From positions 248,001 through 312,000 of the forward strand of contig WRPI01000004.1 of NCBI GenBank assembly GCA_009773395.1: 64,000 bases of DNA. Reading direction: 5' to 3'. Below are positions 25,326 to 34,013 of this stretch, piece after piece. Under the pieces are notes generated by a model. The model saw only the letters and a program-made list of their open reading frames with translations, was not told the DNA's origin and searched no databases. Origin of the DNA: Hyphomonadaceae bacterium (GTDB lineage Bacteria; Pseudomonadota; Alphaproteobacteria; Caulobacterales; Aquidulcibacteraceae). The translations under genes and the position numbers were made by a program. Numbering within the stretch: position 1 is the stretch's first letter; each line of letters starts with the position of its first letter.

Positions 25326-25568
25326 ATGCTTGATTTAAGACCCAATTGCGAATGTTGTAATAAGGACCTTCCACCTGATGCCGCAGACGCCGTAATTTGC
25401 ACGTTTGAATGCACGTTTTGCACAAATTGCGCAACGTCGCGTTTTGGCGGAATTTGCCCAAATTGCGGTGGCAATTTTGCGCAAAGGCCAATTCGTCCAA
25501 AATCAAAATTGGATAAATACCCACCAAGCGAAGTGCGAATTTTGAAACAACATAAAGAATGCGCTTAG
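25326..25568 (+). CDS. DUF1272 family small zinc-ribbon-like protein
   Basis: This 80-residue protein has eight Cys plus a C-terminal Cys, with pairs CECC, CTFECTFC, NCA and CPNCGG that suggest two zinc sites. The start MLDLRPNCECCNKDLPPDAA is the DUF1272 signature. ATG at 25326 gives the family length; a start at 25314 would add four residues. Function is unknown. It lies 12 bases before the FAD oxidoreductase gene and may share its transcript. Confidence 0.88.
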   Translation: MLDLRPNCECCNKDLPPDAADAVICTFECTFCTNCATSRFGGICPNCGGNFAQRPIRPKSKLDKYPPSEVRILKQHKECA

Positions 25569-25580
25569 GGACAAATTTCT

Positions 25581-26966
25581 ATGGAAAATCTGATTGAACA
25601 AATCAAAAATATTGTTGGCGAAAACGGGCTCATTATTGGTGATGATGTTGCCAAACGCGCTGGTGATTGGCTAGGCCGCAGCAAATGTGGCGCGTCCGCA
25701 GTTGTTAGGCCCGCAAGCACGCAAGAACTTTCAGAAGTTATGAAGCTGTGTCATGCTGCGGGGCAAAAAGTCGTGGCCGCAGGTGGGCTTACTGGTTTGG
25801 TGCATGGCGCAGATGCTGTGCAAAATGAAGTCATGATTTCGTTTGAGCGAATGAACAAAGTTTTGGAAGTCGATAAAACTGGGCGAACAATGTTGGTTGA
25901 AGCAGGCGCGCCATTACAAAAAGCCCATGAAGCCGCAAAAGAACATGATTTAATGTTCGCCGTGGATTTGGGCGCACGCGGGTCTTGCACAATTGGCGGC
26001 AATATATCCACTAATGCCGGCGGCAACCAAGTCATTCGTTATGGCATGATGCGCGAACAAGTTTTGGGGCTTGAGGCGGTGCTTGCAGATGGCACAATTA
26101 TTTCTTCGCTTAATACGCTTTTGAAAAATAATAGCGGCTATGATTTGAAGCAATTATTCATCGGTTCTGAAGGCACTTTGGGCCTGGTTACGCGTGCGGT
26201 ATTGCGCCTGCATTCTTTGCCAAAAAGTGAAAATGTGGCATTTGTTGCCTTTGATGATTTTGCCGCTTTGGTTGATTTCTTTGGCGCCGCAACTCGTGCT
26301 TTTGGCGGCGCTTTGACTTCGTTTGAAGTCATGTGGGATAGTTATTACGAGCTTATTGTTGGCGATGGTAGCAAGCACAACCCGCCGCTCCCGAAGGGGC
26401 ATAAATATTACGCAATTGTTGAATGCCAGGGGTATGAGCCACAAAAAGACGCCGATAATTTCAATGCAGTTTTGGAAAAAATGGTCGAAGACGAAATGTT
26501 TGCCGATGCCATGATTTGCCAATCATTGGCCCAAGCCCAAGCAGTTTGGGCGATTCGTGAAGACATTGTCGGGCTATTTATGGGCACGCAACCCGCGGCA
26601 GTTTTTGATGTTTCATTGCCAATTTCAACTATGGACAATTATTTGAATGAGCTTTTCGTAGTAGTGAAACAAAAATGGGGCGAAAAATCACGTGTGATTG
26701 TTTTTGGCCATTTGGGCGATTGCAATCTTCATATTGTGGTCTCACCCGGGGTTTGGGAGCCGCAAACCCAAGGTGAAATCGAAACCATGGTCTATCCGCC
26801 GCTTAAGGCAATTGGCGGCGCGGTTTCGGCAGAACACGGGATTGGCCTTGAAAAACGCAATTATTTGCACCATTCACGCAGCGAAAGCGAAATCGCATTG
26901 ATGCGCACTTTGAAAACCGCCCTTGACCCTAAAAATATACTAAATGCGGGGAAAGTCTTAGTTTGA
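25581..26966 (+). CDS. FAD-binding oxidoreductase, GlcD/D-2-hydroxyacid dehydrogenase type
   Basis: This 461-residue flavoprotein of the PCMH-FAD/VAO class has the FAD-binding_4 domain at about residues 35-175 (GGLTGLVHGA, GSCTIGGNISTNAGG and IGSEGTLGLVT) and the FAD-oxidase C domain at about 210-460, with metal/substrate segments VFGHLGDCNLH and SAEHGIG. These fit D-lactate, D-2-hydroxyglutarate or glycolate dehydrogenases that pass electrons to the respiratory chain or ETF. The substrate cannot be fixed. The stop overlaps the convergent Anbu gene by 9 bases. Confidence 0.91.
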   Translation: MENLIEQIKNIVGENGLIIGDDVAKRAGDWLGRSKCGASAVVRPASTQELSEVMKLCHAAGQKVVAAGGLTGLVHGADAVQNEVMISFERMNKVLEVDKTGRTMLVEAGAPLQKAHEAAKEHDLMFAVDLGARGSCTIGGNISTNAGGNQVIRYGMMREQVLGLEAVLADGTIISSLNTLLKNNSGYDLKQLFIGSEGTLGLVTRAVLRLHSLPKSENVAFVAFDDFAALVDFFGAATRAFGGALTSFEVMWDSYYELIVGDGSKHNPPLPKGHKYYAIVECQGYEPQKDADNFNAVLEKMVEDEMFADAMICQSLAQAQAVWAIREDIVGLFMGTQPAAVFDVSLPISTMDNYLNELFVVVKQKWGEKSRVIVFGHLGDCNLHIVVSPGVWEPQTQGEIETMVYPPLKAIGGAVSAEHGIGLEKRNYLHHSRSESEIALMRTLKTALDPKNILNAGKVLV

Positions 26967-27710
26967 TTTCGGTGGCTCAATAAATGGTGGGCGCGGGATA
27001 GACGCTTGGGCTTCTTTTAATTTTTGGCTCCACGCGATTGATAATTGGTTGAAATAAGCATCGTCACGCTCAATCCGATATTGGCTGGATTTTGTATTTT
27101 CTCCGCGCCGCAAAGTCACAATATCTATCGGCAGGCCAACTGCCAAATTGGAACGCATAGTTGAATCAAATGAAATTAAGCCAAGTTTGACCGCTTCATT
27201 GAATGGCGTATCAAATGAAAGCGCGCGGTCCAAAATTGGCTTTCCATATTTCAGCTCACCGATTTGCAAGAAGGGCGTATCAATACCACAGCGAATTGCA
27301 TTGCCGATTTCATAAATCAAATAAAGCCGCAATTGCTCATTACCAACGCGGCCGCCCAAAAGCATGGTTGCGCCGAATGATATTTCTTCAGCCTCAAGGC
27401 CGCTTTTAATTTCACTTTGGGTTTCACGCAGGACTTTGCCAACCAGTTCTACTGCGCGAAAAATGGAAGTGACAGTCCATAAAGTTTCAAGCTCGCCGCT
27501 TTCTTCGTTCAATATGCCTTCATCAAGTTTCGACAATGTAGCTTGAGTAACCGATAAATTGCCAGCTGATGCAATCGATAAAAATCGGTTTTCATTTTCA
27601 TAAATATGCAATTTGCGATAGCATGAAACATTATCAACGCCGGCATTAGTGCGGGTATCGGCCATCATTACCAAGCCAGAATCAACCAACATTCCGATAC
27701 AATAAGTCAT
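26958..27710 (-). CDS. anbu: Anbu (ancestral beta-subunit) proteasome-like protease
   Basis: This 250-residue Ntn-hydrolase is of the Anbu/BPH family (proteasome-type protease). It starts MTYCIGML, so removal of Met exposes Thr2 as the nucleophile. Asp18 in MADTRTNAG and Lys33 in CYRKLHIYE complete the usual catalytic set. No propeptide is present, as is normal for Anbu. Published Anbu structures form open helical rings. It is the last gene of an operon with transglutaminase, alpha-E and ATP-grasp genes, the association that defines this system. Its substrates are not established. Confidence 0.92.
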   Translation of the reverse strand: MTYCIGMLVDSGLVMMADTRTNAGVDNVSCYRKLHIYENENRFLSIASAGNLSVTQATLSKLDEGILNEESGELETLWTVTSIFRAVELVGKVLRETQSEIKSGLEAEEISFGATMLLGGRVGNEQLRLYLIYEIGNAIRCGIDTPFLQIGELKYGKPILDRALSFDTPFNEAVKLGLISFDSTMRSNLAVGLPIDIVTLRRGENTKSSQYRIERDDAYFNQLSIAWSQKLKEAQASIPRPPFIEPPKSN

Positions 27711-27720
27711 GCTTTACCTT

Positions 27721-28542
27721 TTAAGATTGGCTTTGTTCACTCGATTGGCGCACGTGAAGCCCAACCGATAGGGTCTCAAAGCCGCCGCCATATCTTGCAC
27801 CAGATACAGGTGCTGCGTCACGATAATCAAGCCCCACTGCTACACGAACATAATGTTCATCTGCACAAATACCGTTTGCTGCGTCAAAAGCAATCCAACC
27901 CAAACCTTCAACATAGCTTTCGGCCCAAGCATGTGAGGCTTCTTGAAAATTCTGTCCGTCTTGGCGCAATAAATGGCCAGAAATATAACGCGAAGGGATA
28001 GACAAGGCGCGGGATGCCGCAATAAAAATATGGGCTAAATCTTGACACACGCCTTGGCGGTTTTCAAATGCCATTGCCGCATCAGTGGTTGAATTAGTTG
28101 CGCCGACAACAAATGCGATTTGTTTGTGAATTGCGCTCAAAACGCAATGAAGCGCGTCCAATTTATTGCTAGAACTTGCAACATCATGGGCAAATTCCTT
28201 AATTTGCGCGCTGGGCGTTGCAAGCGGCGTTGGCCGCAAATAAACCAAGGGTGAAAATGGTTCGATAGCGCCTTCCACCAAGCCATTATTGCTTGTGACA
28301 TCCGCAGAACCAATGACTTCGATATTAAGCTCATGAATATTTTTATCGATCGCCAAAATGTGGCACGAATTGCCATAAGCATCGCGAAATGGTGTTAATT
28401 TGGCATCGCAATCAATATTGATATCCCAATTTAATATGGTTTGATTGGCATTGCTTTGCGGCGTCACTCGTAAATGTTGAATAACTGATCGCGCAGGTTG
28501 CGAAAAAACATATTTGGTAAGGTGGTCGATATTGATGCGCAT
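27721..28542 (-). CDS. Transglutaminase-like cysteine protease of the Anbu operon
   Basis: This 273-residue protein has an N-terminal beta domain (MRINIDHLTKYVFSQPARSV) and a transglutaminase core with the Cys-His-Asp triad in RQGVCQDLAHIFI, EASHAWAESYV and IAFDAANG. No signal peptide is seen, so it is probably cytosolic. It lies 10 bases upstream of the Anbu gene. Proteins of this subgroup accompany the ATP-grasp/alpha-E pair in many bacteria and may cut or make the amide bonds formed by the ATP-grasp. Its ATG is 2 bases from a 263-bp palindromic element that separates it from alpha-E. Confidence 0.9.
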   Translation of the reverse strand: MRINIDHLTKYVFSQPARSVIQHLRVTPQSNANQTILNWDINIDCDAKLTPFRDAYGNSCHILAIDKNIHELNIEVIGSADVTSNNGLVEGAIEPFSPLVYLRPTPLATPSAQIKEFAHDVASSSNKLDALHCVLSAIHKQIAFVVGATNSTTDAAMAFENRQGVCQDLAHIFIAASRALSIPSRYISGHLLRQDGQNFQEASHAWAESYVEGLGWIAFDAANGICADEHYVRVAVGLDYRDAAPVSGARYGGGFETLSVGLHVRQSSEQSQS

Positions 28543-28544
28543 TA

Positions 28545-28807
28545 GGGTCAGCTCTCGCTAATTAACGAAGTGTGACCGACGTTTTGGCTAAAATATAATG
28601 AGAAAACAAGGATTTTGTGATGTTGCCATCACAAAACTCCTTTTTTCGCATTAGGTTGACGCCAAAACTCGGCCCAAGGGTGCGGGTTTTTTGCCCACAC
28701 AGAGGCGCGGGAAATCTCGAAATATTCCAATATTACTTCGATTTCCCGCGCCTCTGTGTGGGCAAAATCCCTCGCATCACACTCCGTTAATTAGTGAGAG
28801 CTGACCC
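28545..28807. mobile_element. Palindromic MITE-like element (copy A), 263 bp
   Basis: The terminal inverted repeats begin GGGTCAGCTCTC and match over about 30 bases (28545-28574 against 28807-28778) with few mismatches. Inside are two more hairpins: TTTTGTGATG/CATCACAAAA, and a perfect 27-bp stem (28689-28715 with 28741-28767) around a 25-base, itself near-palindromic loop. It fills the whole gap between alpha-E and transglutaminase. It has no ORF and so is non-autonomous. The GGGTCAG ends are shared with copy B at 49777; the interior differs. TA precedes the left end. Confidence 0.7.
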
Positions 28808-28813
28808 AAGACC

Positions 28814-29746
28814 CTAAAACAAGAATTGTTCGCAAACCGCAAGGCCCACTTCATTATTGGCAGCAAGAAATTCGCCCAGAAACTCATGTAAGCCTGATTG
28901 GAATATGGTGTCGATGGTTAAGCCTGAAATCTTAGTCGCCAATGCCCGTGCCGCCCTATCCGCTGGGCCAGTGCGACCGCCAATCGCGCGTAAACGCGCC
29001 AGCAACAAATTGGCTTCCAAAACACAAGCGGCAAGCGAGCGTGGCATAGCCTCTTGTAAAATCATCATATCGGCGACTTGCCATGCGTTCAGACCTTCGC
29101 GATAAATCCAACGATAGGCGGTTTCCGCAGAGACTGAGCGCAATAGCGCTGTCCATTGCGCCTGATCTATTGGGCCACCGACTTTTTCGGCTTTTGGCAA
29201 TAATACGTGATATTTAACATCCAATAACCTTGCAGTGTTATCAGCGCGTTCGAGGGCCGCGCCGAGCCTTAAAAACCAAAATGATTCATTGCGTAATAAG
29301 GTTCGTTGCAATGCACCGTCAAACCCACGGGCGACTTCTTCAATCCAAGCTACAAATGGCCCAATGTCGCCATCAATAATTTCTGCTTTTTTGGTTTTGA
29401 AATTAAGCCAAGCGACGTTTAATTCTTCAAAAACTTCGCGCGTAACTGCGGTTCTAACCGTTCTAACATCATGGCGGGCTTTTGATATGCAAGAATAAAT
29501 CGAGCTTGGATTATTTTCATCAAACGCCAAAAAGTCCAAAATTTCGTGTTTTGATGGTTCATTATCAAAGAAAGGGTAAATATACGAAGCGCCAGATGCG
29601 TCAAACGCGCTTTTTAAGCCTGATACCCCATCGGCATAGGGTAACATATCGAATTTGAGAGCTGCATCAATAAGCCGTGCAGTAAAATCCGCCCGTTCAA
29701 TATGGCGACCTACCCAATAAAGTGATGAAGCAGTGCGCGATAACAT
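28814..29746 (-). CDS. Alpha-E domain protein (DUF403)
   Basis: This 310-residue all-helical protein starts MLSRTASSLYWVGRHIERAD with the conserved arginine-rich segment of the alpha-E family. Further marks are ALERADNTARLLDVKYH and FNRIV-like helices of the C-terminal part (LNAWQVADMMILQEAMPRSL). Alpha-E proteins are fused or linked to circularly permuted ATP-grasp enzymes and are thought to assist peptide-ligase activity. The start shares one base with the ATP-grasp stop (TAATG), showing coupling. The TAG stop at 28816-28814 is followed by GGTCTT and then the palindromic element. Confidence 0.9.
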   Translation of the reverse strand: MLSRTASSLYWVGRHIERADFTARLIDAALKFDMLPYADGVSGLKSAFDASGASYIYPFFDNEPSKHEILDFLAFDENNPSSIYSCISKARHDVRTVRTAVTREVFEELNVAWLNFKTKKAEIIDGDIGPFVAWIEEVARGFDGALQRTLLRNESFWFLRLGAALERADNTARLLDVKYHVLLPKAEKVGGPIDQAQWTALLRSVSAETAYRWIYREGLNAWQVADMMILQEAMPRSLAACVLEANLLLARLRAIGGRTGPADRAARALATKISGLTIDTIFQSGLHEFLGEFLAANNEVGLAVCEQFLF

Positions 29747-31197
29747 TAATTGCTACCTCGCGCGTTTTTTTCTTCTTCTAATACCCAAGTGTCTTTTGTG
29801 CCGCCGCCTTGCGAAGAATTTACGACCAATGACCCTTCGGTCAAGGCTACGCGAGTAAGTCCACCTGGGACAATTTCGACACCATTTGTGCCAGTCAACA
29901 CAAACGGGCGTAAATCAACATGGCGCGGCGAAAGGCCATTTTCGGTCAAAGTCGGGCAAGTTGAAAGAGCCAAAGTTGGCTGGGCAATAAAGCGTTCTGG
30001 CTGCGCCACAAGCTGAGCCCGAAATGCTGCAATTTGTGCTTTGCTGCTGGTGGGGCCAACCAACATCCCGTAACCACCCGAGCCATCAACTAATTTAACC
30101 ACAAGTTTTGCCAAATTATCGAGAACATGTTTCAGGGCTTGCGGCTCGCGGCAACGATAGGTCTCAACATTGGGGATAATCGGCTCTTGACCCGTATAAA
30201 ATTTGATGATCTCAGGCATATAAGAATAAATTGCTTTATCATCGGCAATGCCAGTTCCCGGGGCATTCACAATTGTAACATTGCCTGCCGAATATGCGTC
30301 CATTAGCCCGGGCAGGCCCAGCATTGAATTGGGATCAAACATCAAGGGATCAATGAAATCATCATCAACGCGGCGGTAAATAACATCGACTTTTTGCGGG
30401 CCTTCGGTGGAGCGCATGAAAACTTTGCGATCTTTCACAAATAAATCGCTGCCTTCGACCAATTCTACTCCAATATTATCGGCCAAAAAGCTATGTTCAT
30501 AAAATGCCGAATTATATGGCCCGGGAGTAAGAATAACTACGCGCGGGTCATTGCTGGCAGATTTTGGCGCAACCGAGCGTAACATTGCCACCAGCGCATC
30601 TGGATATTGTTCAACTGCCCTTACTTTATTAGTTACGAACAAATTCGGGAAAAGCCGCTCCATCGCTTCACGATTTTCGAGCATGTAAGAAACGCCAGAC
30701 GGTGTTCTGGCATTGTCTTCAAGTACAAAAAATTCATTGGCATCGGTTCTAACTAAATCAATGCCACAAATATGCGCCCAAACATCATGGGGCGGCTTGA
30801 TATTGGTCATTTGCAGGCGATATTGCGGATTGGCGTAAATTAATTCATCAGGCAAAATCCCAGCTTTCATTATTTCGCGCTTGCCATAAATGTCACTCAA
30901 GAACATGTTTATGGCGCTGACCCTTTGCTTCATGCCGCTTTCAATTAGCTGCCATTCTTGGCTGGCGATAATGCGTGGGATAATGTCGAACGGAATTATT
31001 CGTTCCTCGGCTTCATCATTTGAATAGACCGCAAATGTGATGCCAGTTTTCCTGAAAATATGCTCGGCGGCCAATTGGCGTAGCTTCAAGTCTTCGATTG
31101 AATTTGCTGAAAGCCATTTGGCAAGCGCTTTATAGGGCGCACGAATTTCGCCGCCCTGCGCCATGCCTCGCATTTCATCAAATATTGACTTGCTCAT
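29746..31197 (-). CDS. Circularly permuted type 2 ATP-grasp protein (COG2308)
   Basis: This is a 483-residue predicted peptide/amide ligase. Segments typical of the family are FAVYSNDEAEERIIPFDIIP, EWQLIESGMKQRVSAINMFL, VLEDNARTPSGVSYMLENR, VILTPGPYNSAFYEHSFLA, DVIYRRVDDDFIDPL and LVVKLVDGSGGYGMLVGP (ATP site). It is first in the four-gene operon ATP-grasp, alpha-E, transglutaminase, Anbu. A ligase together with two amide-cleaving enzymes suggests making and removal of a peptide or isopeptide product; that product is unknown. Confidence 0.91.
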   Translation of the reverse strand: MSKSIFDEMRGMAQGGEIRAPYKALAKWLSANSIEDLKLRQLAAEHIFRKTGITFAVYSNDEAEERIIPFDIIPRIIASQEWQLIESGMKQRVSAINMFLSDIYGKREIMKAGILPDELIYANPQYRLQMTNIKPPHDVWAHICGIDLVRTDANEFFVLEDNARTPSGVSYMLENREAMERLFPNLFVTNKVRAVEQYPDALVAMLRSVAPKSASNDPRVVILTPGPYNSAFYEHSFLADNIGVELVEGSDLFVKDRKVFMRSTEGPQKVDVIYRRVDDDFIDPLMFDPNSMLGLPGLMDAYSAGNVTIVNAPGTGIADDKAIYSYMPEIIKFYTGQEPIIPNVETYRCREPQALKHVLDNLAKLVVKLVDGSGGYGMLVGPTSSKAQIAAFRAQLVAQPERFIAQPTLALSTCPTLTENGLSPRHVDLRPFVLTGTNGVEIVPGGLTRVALTEGSLVVNSSQGGGTKDTWVLEEEKNARGSN

Positions 31198-31314
31198 TAC
31201 TTCGCCTTGAACATTCTATGTCCTAGAGCAAAGCTGCTTTAAGATTGCGGATTTGGCAACCAAAACATACTGCAAAGCCTGATTTATTATGTTTTTGCTT
31301 AATTAAGCTGCAAA

Positions 31315-31896
31315 TTATCGGCGGGCCAACATACCCATAATGTCATCAAGTGGATTACCATCGCCATCCATGTCTAACATATTGGCAAGGCCGCCCAAAG
31401 CACCAGCGTTATTGGAGCCAGTTTGCGGTGCCGCTGCGCCACCAAGAACCGAACCTAAAAGCCCGCCAAGCCCGCCTTGATTGGCATTGCTGGCCACCCT
31501 GCCTGCTGCCATTGCCGCGACAATTGGCAAAATTTGCTTCAATAAATCCGAACTCAAACCAGTTTGCCCAGCAGCTTGGGTCGCAACCTGGCGACTAACA
31601 TCTTTGGAGCCAAAAATCGCGCCCAAAACTTCATTGCCAATCGCCGTTGTGCCAGGGCGGGCCAATTCTTCTGGATTATCGCCAATTGCGACATGATTGC
31701 CGCTGATAACACTGCCCAAAAGACCTTCAAGGCCACCCACTGCATTGGCTTGGCTTTTCATGCCGCCCGCAATCATGGGTGACAAAGCCTCAATCGCCAT
31801 GCGGCTTTGCGCTGGGGAAATGCCAAAGCGGCCTGCAATCATTTCAACTGCGCTGCCGCCACCAGCTTGTAAAATTTGGTTCAAAAGTCCGCTCAT
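31315..31896 (-). CDS. DUF937 domain-containing protein
   Basis: This 193-residue protein is rich in Gly and Ala with a DUF937 pattern: MSGLLNQILQAGGGSAVEMI, AGRFGISPAQSRMAIEAL, then QTGLSSDLLKQILPIVAAM and a glycine-rich linker before NMLDMDGDGNPLDDIMGML. The last segment resembles a single calcium-binding loop (DMDGDGNPLDD). No signal peptide is visible. Function of the family is unknown; a YidB-like role has been suggested only by similarity. It is a single gene upstream of the ATP-grasp operon on the same strand, separated by 117 bases. Confidence 0.87.
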   Translation of the reverse strand: MSGLLNQILQAGGGSAVEMIAGRFGISPAQSRMAIEALSPMIAGGMKSQANAVGGLEGLLGSVISGNHVAIGDNPEELARPGTTAIGNEVLGAIFGSKDVSRQVATQAAGQTGLSSDLLKQILPIVAAMAAGRVASNANQGGLGGLLGSVLGGAAAPQTGSNNAGALGGLANMLDMDGDGNPLDDIMGMLARR

Positions 31897-31993
31897 TTTT
31901 TATCCCTTTTTCGAATTGGTTCAACCCAATCTTCATAAGGGAAATTGGGGAACACGCAAAGCACTTGCTCCAGTTAGGCGAAATATTTATGAC

Positions 31994-32692
31994 CTAATCT
32001 TTGGCTTCTTTGGAGAGGGCAACTTCATGGCTTAGCTTTTTCCATGCTTGCTTGAAATCAAGCGTCAAAAGCATGGCAAGGCCGTTTACAATTTTGCGTG
32101 TGGTTTGCGGAATCCAGCTTTTGCGAACTACAGTTGGCTGATCCACCCATTCGCGCGCCACAAAAGGAGCGGTTTTTTCAAAAATAGCGGTGCGCCCACG
32201 AACAATTGAAATCAAACGCCATTCGGGTTCGCCGCGCATCAAATCGACAAGCATTTTGCCGGTCCACAAATCGACGTCATCAATCAATAATTTGCCACCG
32301 ATTTTTAGCATTGGCGCAGTATAAAGCCAATCAACCGCAGGGATTGGGAAGCCGTGGCCACCATCGATCAAAACCACATCAAGGTTTTCATGGCCCGCAA
32401 TTTTGGGCAAAATATTTTGGCTAAATTCATTGTAGAAAGTCACATTGCTTGTATCAATGCCAACTCTCTTGGCTTCATTTTTGATGTTTTCAATTTCGCT
32501 GTCTGAAGGGGTAATCACTTGGTGGCTGGCGCCGCAATTTGCGAACACCATTGTGGTTTTGCCTGCACCTGTTTCAAGCGTTTTCATGCCAGGTTTTATG
32601 TTGGCTTCTAGCCACGTCAAAATTGCGTCAGAAGCATCCCAAGCAATTGCTCCGCCTTTGTGCAACTTCACATCATAATCATTGAATTTCAT
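31994..32692 (-). CDS. Class I SAM-dependent methyltransferase-like protein
   Basis: This 232-residue protein has a Rossmann methyltransferase core: motif I KTLETGAGKTTMVFAN (a less common ETGAG form), NLDVVLIDGGHGFPIPAVDW as the acidic loop/motif II, and KIGGKLLIDDVDLWTGK as the following strand. It resembles Methyltransf_24-type proteins that modify sugars or small molecules. The C-terminal 40 residues (NGLAMLLTLDFKQAWKKLSH) are additional and hydrophobic/basic. The acceptor is unknown. It stands alone between DUF937 and a secreted protein on the same strand. Confidence 0.78.
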   Translation of the reverse strand: MKFNDYDVKLHKGGAIAWDASDAILTWLEANIKPGMKTLETGAGKTTMVFANCGASHQVITPSDSEIENIKNEAKRVGIDTSNVTFYNEFSQNILPKIAGHENLDVVLIDGGHGFPIPAVDWLYTAPMLKIGGKLLIDDVDLWTGKMLVDLMRGEPEWRLISIVRGRTAIFEKTAPFVAREWVDQPTVVRKSWIPQTTRKIVNGLAMLLTLDFKQAWKKLSHEVALSKEAKD

Positions 32693-32769
32693 TTTTCGCC
32701 CATTTCTAAATCGCCCCTTTTTGGGGCAAAGCCAATCAGAAATACTCCTGTTGCTAGAAACGTGCCAAA

Positions 32770-33696
32770 TTATGGAATCTCAACCCATTGCCCTTGGTTT
32801 TGCACTAAAATCTTATTGGTTAAAGCATGTGGGCCCGTAGTTTCTGTCGTGGCCAATTCGCCTAATTTGCGAATATCATCAGCATTATTGGCGCGGCCAA
32901 TGACTAAGCGCTCTCGGTTAGGGATAATAATTGCGACGGGCGCTTCAAGGCGTGCGCTAACGCCGGCCCAAATGCCGTCAACTTTCAAAAGGCTTGAAGC
33001 ATATGCGCCATCAAGTTCGGCAACCAACAGACCATTTTCTTCAAACCAACGTGCACTTCGTGCAAGTTCGGCAGTATTGGCTTCACCTATTACAAAAGCT
33101 TCGTCGGCAGACAAATTTAAGTCCGCAAGCCTTGATTGTGGCATGAAAGCGATTGAGGTTGGGCTGTCGGCAACTACAACTTCTTCAAGGCCAGCTATAA
33201 ATGGCCTGCGCACTAATATGTTTGCGTCACTACCAAATGCGGTTTCTTGTTCGAATTCGTTTAACGCCGCGCTGGTGCGAATTACTACCCGCAGTGCTTC
33301 GCGTTTGAAGGGGTCATATTCACGAACTGTAAGCGAGATTACGCGAATATATTTATCCAATTCTTCGGAACGATTTGCATTAGGGCGATTAAGCCGTTCG
33401 CGTAAATTTGTAAGGTCGATTTCAATGCTTCTTGAAGCAATTATGCGAAATTTTGCTGGGTTTTCATTGTCAAGAATAATGCCGCGCACTGATGGCATTG
33501 ATGATATTGGACCGCGCAAATTTGCGATAATATCTTCATATGATAAAGGGCCTAAGCGCCGAGTGCTACGTCGATTAGTTTGCAAAACTGCGCCGCTGGT
33601 CGTTGCAACTGCTTGTGGGGTGCTGCTTTGTGCATGCGCGGGGAGGGTTGCTGCAAAACCAGCGAGGCCAAGTAAAAGGCAGATTATTTTTTTCAT
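32770..33696 (-). CDS. Secreted hypothetical protein
   Basis: This 308-residue protein has a clear Sec signal (MKKIICLLLGLAGFAATLPA, cleavage after AHA). The mature protein is mixed alpha/beta with no cysteines near the start and no recognised catalytic motif. Segments such as YIRVISLTVREYDPFKREAL and APVAIIIPNRERLVIGRA look like strand-rich domain pieces. It may be periplasmic. No family could be named; it is not obviously linked to the methyltransferase downstream. Confidence 0.65.
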   Translation of the reverse strand: MKKIICLLLGLAGFAATLPAHAQSSTPQAVATTSGAVLQTNRRSTRRLGPLSYEDIIANLRGPISSMPSVRGIILDNENPAKFRIIASRSIEIDLTNLRERLNRPNANRSEELDKYIRVISLTVREYDPFKREALRVVIRTSAALNEFEQETAFGSDANILVRRPFIAGLEEVVVADSPTSIAFMPQSRLADLNLSADEAFVIGEANTAELARSARWFEENGLLVAELDGAYASSLLKVDGIWAGVSARLEAPVAIIIPNRERLVIGRANNADDIRKLGELATTETTGPHALTNKILVQNQGQWVEIP

Positions 33697-33784
33697 TTTG
33701 CGCCAATATTAGTAATCTGTGACCAAAATTGGGCACAGTGTTCACACATTACATTGGATTGAAGCAATGTTTCAACTTTTTGAC

Positions 33785-34003
33785 TCAGGTTTCGTCATCA
33801 CCATCAACCCATTCCAAAATATCGGCGGGTTGGCATTTTAGGACTTTGCACAAATTTGAAAGCGTCGAAAACCGAATTGCGCGCGCTTTGCCAGTTTTGA
33901 GAATTGAAAGGTTTGCCAAAGTAATGTCAATGCTTTGGGCAAGTTCGGTCAAGGACATTCTTCGTTCCAATAATATTCGGTCAAGATTAACTCTTATTGG
34001 CAA
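33785..34003 (-). CDS. YozG-like XRE/HTH regulator, TTG start
   Basis: This 72-residue Cro/C1-type HTH protein has PIRVNLDRILLERRMSLTEL, AQSIDITLANLSILKTGKAR then AIRFSTLSNLCKVLKCQPAD and ILEW, the normal pattern of HTH partners of DUF2975 membrane proteins. The long open frame has an ATG at 34120, but that part overlaps the DUF2975 gene out of frame. TTG at 34003, with AGGA 8 bases upstream, gives the family start (M/L-PIRVNLD). It lies 10 bases after the DUF2975 stop and is surely co-transcribed. Confidence 0.86.
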   Translation of the reverse strand: MPIRVNLDRILLERRMSLTELAQSIDITLANLSILKTGKARAIRFSTLSNLCKVLKCQPADILEWVDGDDET

Positions 34004-34013
34004 ACGCGGATTC

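Noticed and set aside
28616-28660. The TTTTGTGATG/CATCACAAAA hairpin as a stand-alone terminator
   Set aside because: It lies inside the larger nested inverted-repeat element, so it is better treated as part of that.
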